NCBI GenBank assembly: GCA_958298945.1
Contig: OY282605.1
Span: 21,306,811 to 21,370,810 of the forward strand
Reading direction: 5' to 3'
Source of the DNA: Atherix ibis
Taxonomy: Eukaryota; Arthropoda; Insecta; Diptera; Athericidae
DNA: 64,000 nucleotides
Made by a program: the position numbers and the translations under genes. Every line of letters starts with the position of its first letter. Position 1 is the first letter of the stretch. A model generated the notes under the pieces. The model searched no databases. It saw nothing but the letters and a program-made list of their open reading frames with translations, and was not told where the DNA came from. Shown here one piece after another: positions 58,492 to 64,000 of the stretch.

Positions 58492-61094
58492 AGTTAAATT
58501 TTCGGTAGAAATTTTGCAGTAAAATTTACCAGTTAAAATTTACCGGTAAAATTGTCAGTAATCATTTTTAGTAGATATTTTTAAGTATAATTTTTTAATA
58601 AAAACATTGCGGTAAAATTTTCCAATAAAATTTTTGCGGTAAAATTTTCTAGTAAAAGAAAATCGTCAGTAAAATTTTTCAGTAAATTTTTTTTAGTAAC
58701 AGCTTTCCACGAAAATTTTCAGTAGAAATTTTGCGTTAAAATTTTTCAGTAGAAATTTTGCGTTAAAATTTTTCAGTAGAAATTTTGCGTTAAAATTTTT
58801 CAGTAAAATTTTTAGTAAAAATTTTGCGGTAAATTGTTTCAGTAGAAGTTTTGCGGTAAAATTTTGCAGTAAAAATTTTGAAGTAAAATTTTCTATTAAA
58901 AACATTGCGGTAAAATTTTCCAGTAAAAATTTAGTGGTAAAATTTTCTAGTAAAAATTTTCTGGTAAAATTTTGCGATAAAATTTTCTAATAAAAACTTT
59001 ACGGTAAAAATTTACCGAAAGGTCTTCCAAATAAAAAGGAAATTTGCAGTTTCAAAGCCACTTTTTATAAGCGATTGCATTTGTTGAATAGAAAATCGAT
59101 TAAAGCTAACTTCCTTGTTGATTTATTTGGCATGAAGTAATGAAGTTAACATAAGTCAATTATGTTATCTCAAATATGGTAAAACAAAATACAAAAACAG
59201 CACCTGCCGATTACACATTCATACTAAAAACAATAGTTGCAGCAATAACTGAATTAAGTGAACAATTTGTTTTGATAATAATTCTTAGGAAAAACATTAA
59301 TGAATCAAACCTTTGAATATTTCCTTTTGTTATCGTGAAAACTACAGAAAAAAAACCACAAAGAGAAACAAATACAGAAACTCTTGCCTTAGTGTCCAAT
59401 TACGGTAAGTACACCTGAGAAACAATTTACTCATAAGAGGTGACGTATCGTCACTGTTCAAGTGTACAAATTTGATGAGAACAAAACAAAGCCTGTTAAG
59501 TACGAACACAATTGCGACTGCAACTACAATTGCTATTAACGAATTTCGCCACATTCAATAAATTAAATACAAATCCAACCTCATCTGATCAATTTATTAT
59601 TGATATTTAATGCTTAATTCAAGTTTTAAATCCACTTAACCTCATATAGACCCATTTATCTTGCCTTTGATTTCAATTTCAACAATGCTGCCACATTGTA
59701 AAACACTAAAATGTGTGGCAATACTACAACGGCGATGACATAATTTGAAACAAGGTCTAATTCGTACGATACAATCGTTTGACGTTGTTGCCCGTCATCG
59801 GCACTTTGTGCATTCCCATAAGATTGTGAAGGTTTTAAAAATTTCGACAGTGTTAACTACATGTCGATTGTGGTTGTCTTCGGAATTGTTTTCCTACCTT
59901 AAAGGTCATAAAAAGGAAATGCGCGCATGAAAAATATTTTTGACTATAAAAGAAATTTATTAACCGACAGTTAAAAACGCTACAAATTAAAAAGTTTTTA
60001 AATAAAAATTCTTAAAAATTCAAAAGGACCTTCAAATGCCTGCAAACGTTTGTGCTTTTATGAAGTGACAAATATTTGCCTTTCTGCTGACGTTGGAGCA
60101 AACTGAAAGCTTACAGCGAAGTTGTGCGTCTAAGAGCACAACTTCAAAGCAACAACTTTGACTTCGGCTTTGAACAGCTAACTTCGACTGTAGCTTCGAA
60201 GTGTCAAAATAGAAAACTTTTTGAGGCACTCGTTCTGAATGATTCACGATTAAAATTTGACTTGAATTATTATTTTTTTATTAAAAAAATTATTGTTCAT
60301 ACTGATTAGCGCAATTTGACAGCTTTAAATAATAATCATTGTTTACTTTGTTAATATTTACCTTAAAAAAAGGACAAACAAGGTGTCAGGTGTGATTTTT
60401 TCTATTTTCGTTTGTGTTTGCATAACGAAAAGTACACATTATTTGTATACTGATAAGAAAAATTCAAAATGTTATCTTAGGGAAAGGGGCAAGGCACTTT
60501 GATGGTCGAATAATATCGATGAACTCAACATCTACAAAGACAGATGGTAAAATTTCCCTTCAGGTTTTACAAAAATGTTGCCAAGTAAATAAAATCAACA
60601 ATTTTCCTTCACTTTTTTGTTGGATTTTAACTTTTTAAAGCTGTGAACTTATTTTTTTATTAGAAATTGTTCTCTATTAGCAAATATACAACCCACTACC
60701 ACCACCCACACTTCATTTAACATCAACAAAACATCTTTCGTAGGCGAAGAGCCTGAACCGGAAGCCTCCGAGCTTTCCGATATAATCGCAAACGTAGTAC
60801 GCTGTTGTTTGTTATCATGAATAATTTTTTTTTTTTACAGAGAGCATAATTCCTAATAGACAAATTTTGATAAATGGAAGGATAAGACACTAATGAACTT
60901 GCTTATCTTTGGAAATTTGCGAACAACAAAACTGACATTTTTATCTTGATTGCAAAGCTCCATTTAATCTCTAGCCTCATCCCACTCGTATTTCACTGTT
61001 CATCCAGCGACTGCCTTCAGCATATTTTGTTATTTGCATCCAAGAAAAAATTATCACATATTTGGTATCTTTGCAAAATGATGAAAAAATTCAT
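58492..61094. repeat. 2603-bp tandem duplication, copy 2
   Basis: Direct copy of 55889-58491, apparently identical wherever I compared it. It ends at GATGAAAAAATTCAT and continues into unique sequence (ATTCATTCAAACATACC). Confidence 0.95.
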
Positions 61095-61359
61095 ATTCAT
61101 TCAAACATACCGCAGGTCATGGATCTGACAAAAACGGTTAACTGTCTGAGGGCATCAAACTGACTTAAGTGAAAAGGTCAACACTCACGAAGAAACACCT
61201 TCACTGTCATTTAAATATTCACAATAGAATCTCGTTAACAGTGAAATAATCACATTTTCTAAAAATTTAAATGCACTTTAAGAGTACATTTTTATCAGAT
61301 TTTCCGAATGTGAAAAACTTTTGTTATTTCCATTGGAAAAATAACTTTTAATTTATTTT
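61095..61359. other. Unique AT-rich spacer
   Basis: No supported feature between the tandem duplication and the next array. Confidence 0.4.
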
Positions 61360-62880
61360 CAATAAAAATTTTATGGTAAAAAATTTGCGGCAAAATTCTC
61401 CAGTAGAAAGCATTCAGTTTGTTCTAAGGTCAACAAAAAAGGGAAATATTTGTCATTTCATTTTGCGGTAAAATTTTCCTGTAGCAATTTTGGATTAAAA
61501 TTTTCAGTAAAAATTAAGCGGTGAAATTGTCAGTAAAAATGTTTAATAGAAATTTTCCAGTAAAAGCTTTGCGGTCAAATTTTCCTGTAAACATTTTTTA
61601 AGTAAACATTTTGCAGTAAAAATTTCAGAAATCTTGCAGTAAAATTTTCAGTAGAAATTTTGCAGTAAAATTTTTAGCAGTAATTTCTAGTAGAAATTTT
61701 GCAGTAAAATTTTTAGAAATTTTGCGGTAAAATGTTCAGGAGAAATTTTGCGGTAAAAATTTCAGTAGAAAATTTCCGGTAGAATTTTGCGGAACAAATT
61801 TGGCGGTAAAATTTTACAGTAAAAATTTAGCAGTAAAATTTTCCAGGAAATATTTAGCGAGAAAATGTTTAGTAAAACTTTGCAGTAAGATTTTCAGAAA
61901 TTTTGCGGTAAAATTTTCCAGTAAATATTGAGCGATAAAATGGTCTGTAAAATTTAGCAATAAAAATGTTCCGTTAAAATTTTCGTACAAGTTTGCAGTG
62001 AAATTTTCAAAAATATTGCAGTAAAATTTTCAGTCGAAATTTTGGGTTGAAATTTTCAGTAAAAATTGAGGGTAAAATTGTCATTAAAAATGTTTAGTAG
62101 AAATGTTACAGTAAAATTTTCCAGTAAAAGCTTTGCGATAAAATTTTATAGTAAAAATTTTTTAGTAAATGATTTGCAATAAAATATTAAAGGAAAAATT
62201 TTGCTGTAAAATTTTTAGTAGAAATTTTGCAGTAAAATTTTCAGTAGGAATTTTGCGGAAAAATTTTCTAGTAAAATCTTTGCGGTAAAATTTTTTAGTA
62301 GAAATTTTACGTTAAAATTTTCAGTAAAAATTTAGCGGTAAAATCGTCAGTAAAAATTTTCTAGTAAAAACAAGCTTTGCTGTAAAATTTCCAGTAAACA
62401 TTTTGTAGTAAAAGCTTTGCACGGAAGTTTTAATTAGAAATTTTGCTGTAAAATTTTAAGAAGAAATTTTGCGGTAAAATATTTCAGTAGAAATTTTGCG
62501 GTAAAATGTTCCAATAAAAATTTTGCGGTAACATTTTCCAGTAAAATTTTTTTCAAGGAATTTGCAATAAATTGTTTAATAAACATTTTCCTCTCATATT
62601 TGTTGAAGAAATTTTTTTAATAAACATTTTTTCAGTAACAACGTTTGACTTAAAATTTGCCATCCGAAACATTTTATTTAAAAATTTTCCGCAAGCATTT
62701 CTCAGCAAATATTTTTCAATAAAAATTGTGTCAGTAAAAAATATTCAGATAAAAATTTTGAGGTAATAATTTGTTGGTAAAAATATTTTTAGTTAAAATT
62801 TGCCCATGAACACTTTTCGGTAAAAATATTTTCGTAAAAATTTTCTATCAAACGTTTTCCAATAAAAATTCTTAGTAAAA
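61360..62880. repeat. CAGTAAAA / GCGGTAAAA minisatellite array 10
   Basis: TTTTGCGGTAAAATTTTCAG and AGTAGAAATTTTGCAGTAAA units of about 13-15 bp, in the same orientation as array 9. It decays after 62560. Confidence 0.9.
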
Positions 62881-64000
62881 AATGGTATTTTAAACGAATT
62901 TTTCATAAGAATTTATGAATTTTTGCTATTTCTTATTTTAGCATCAATGAAAAATTCCTACCTATTCGCCGAAGGTAACTTTTATATAAAAATCAACGAA
63001 AAGAAAATTAATTGAATAAAAGCTATTCAATTATAATTGAAGTGATTACATTCTTACTAAGAGGAATAGAGTACGTCGCATAGATCTTTTTTTAGAAACA
63101 ATTTGAATGCCAAAACGATTTACTAGCAATTAATAAATATTCTCATTCGTTAATATTATTCAAAGACGTACACACTTGTACGGGTACCTCCCCTCACAAA
63201 AAGTGTGTCTGAGCAGAAGCACAGAAATAAAATTACGATAAAATGGAAACAACGAAAAAGAAGAATTTTGTAGAGTGAAGACGTCAAACCGCAACGCCGA
63301 TATAAGGACGTCAGCCACCGGCAATTATTCGACCAAATCAATGAAATCATTTTATTGACAGTAATTCCACTTTTGAGATCGCCAATTCGTGTTCTATTTA
63401 TGCCGCGGAGATTCACTGCCCGTTCTAAAAGCTCTGCCACTGCATTCAAATAAGAAAATCTGTGAATTTGTACTAAATTTGTAAGTTCACGGGCAATGCC
63501 AATTTTGTTTATTACGATTCTTAATTAAAAGTTGATTTGTCTAGAAATCTGCGACAAAAAAAAAATAAATAAAATGATTTGAATTAAATTTAATTAAATT
63601 GAATTGAAAAAATTTAAATAAAAAAATAGAACAACAATTAATCAATCACCTTCGAATGGTTGATTAGGTTTGTATCGAAAATTGATGTTTGGTAGTTTTT
63701 CTGTAGTGCACGTGAACGTAAAGGTGTCGTCGTGTTTCTGTTTGTTATTATCATCGAATTTAGAATTGAGTTCATTGCCAAAATGCCCAACTTTTGATTA
63801 AAATTGTCATCTATGACTACGAACGGAAATAATTTAAGTATTTGGATCTCGTTTAATTGGAGGTGGGCAGTGATGATGACAATAACAATTTGTGGTGGTT
63901 TTTAATTCGGGGATGAAGCACAATTGAATTCGTTGAGTGCGAAATACGTTTTTGAAAAGCTTTCAAGTAAAAAAATTACCTATTAGAATGTTGTGTGCTT
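62881..64000. other. Intergenic DNA without recognisable gene
   Basis: Mixed composition. A 97-codon minus-strand ORF (63156-63449) shows no known domain. Confidence 0.4.

Noticed and set aside
63156..63449. 97-codon minus-strand ORF starting MNAVAELLERAVNLRGI
   Set aside because: The first half looks protein-like, but there is no recognisable domain, no clear donor site and no neighbouring exon.

Overview
The window looks like an AT-rich insect genome, possibly a dipteran although I cannot place the order. The evidence is one spliced nuclear gene with strong similarity to insect Ral guanine-nucleotide exchange factors, short GT-AG introns, many dead Tc1/mariner copies and a jockey-clade retrotransposon fragment. 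I see no prokaryotic operon, CRISPR array, tRNA or rRNA.

The only host gene I can support is an Rgl/RalGDS-like gene on the minus strand. I assemble seven coding exons between 40685 (ATG) and 9446 (end of stop). All six introns fall in phase 0, and the model gives about 872 residues. The order is a Gln/His-rich N-terminus, the REM (RasGEF-N) region, the CDC25-type RasGEF domain, a Ser-rich linker and a Ras-association domain. The five 3' exons (9446-14164) are secure. The two distal 5' exons (38050-38172 and 40302-40685) are inferred from ORF, splice sites and phase. The third intron-exon boundary upstream of the conserved part opens a ~23.9 kb intron (14165-38049) full of repeats and transposon relics. 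A candidate alternative first exon sits just 73 nt upstream of exon 3.

Layout: 1-2720, a ~27-bp minisatellite; 3420-4148, a mariner fragment; 4585-6083, a PIF/Harbinger relic and a small inverted-repeat element; 7200-9010, a ~72-bp satellite with higher-order structure; 9446-14164, the Rgl 3' exons; 14165-38049, an intron with minisatellites, DD41D-type Tc1/mariner copies, a jockey fragment and mariners; 38050-40685, the Rgl 5' exons; 40686-64000, upstream or intergenic DNA with further minisatellites, three mariner-type relics, nested palindromes and a 2603-bp tandem duplication (55889-61094).

Roughly a quarter of the window is degenerate short-period tandem repeat. Much of it shares a TACTG-AAAA (or reverse-complement CAGTA) core that recurs in about ten separate arrays on both orientations. 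I found no convincing undescribed functional system. The most interesting structures are this dispersed minisatellite family, inverted duplications inside three different transposase genes, and the 2.6-kb tandem duplication.
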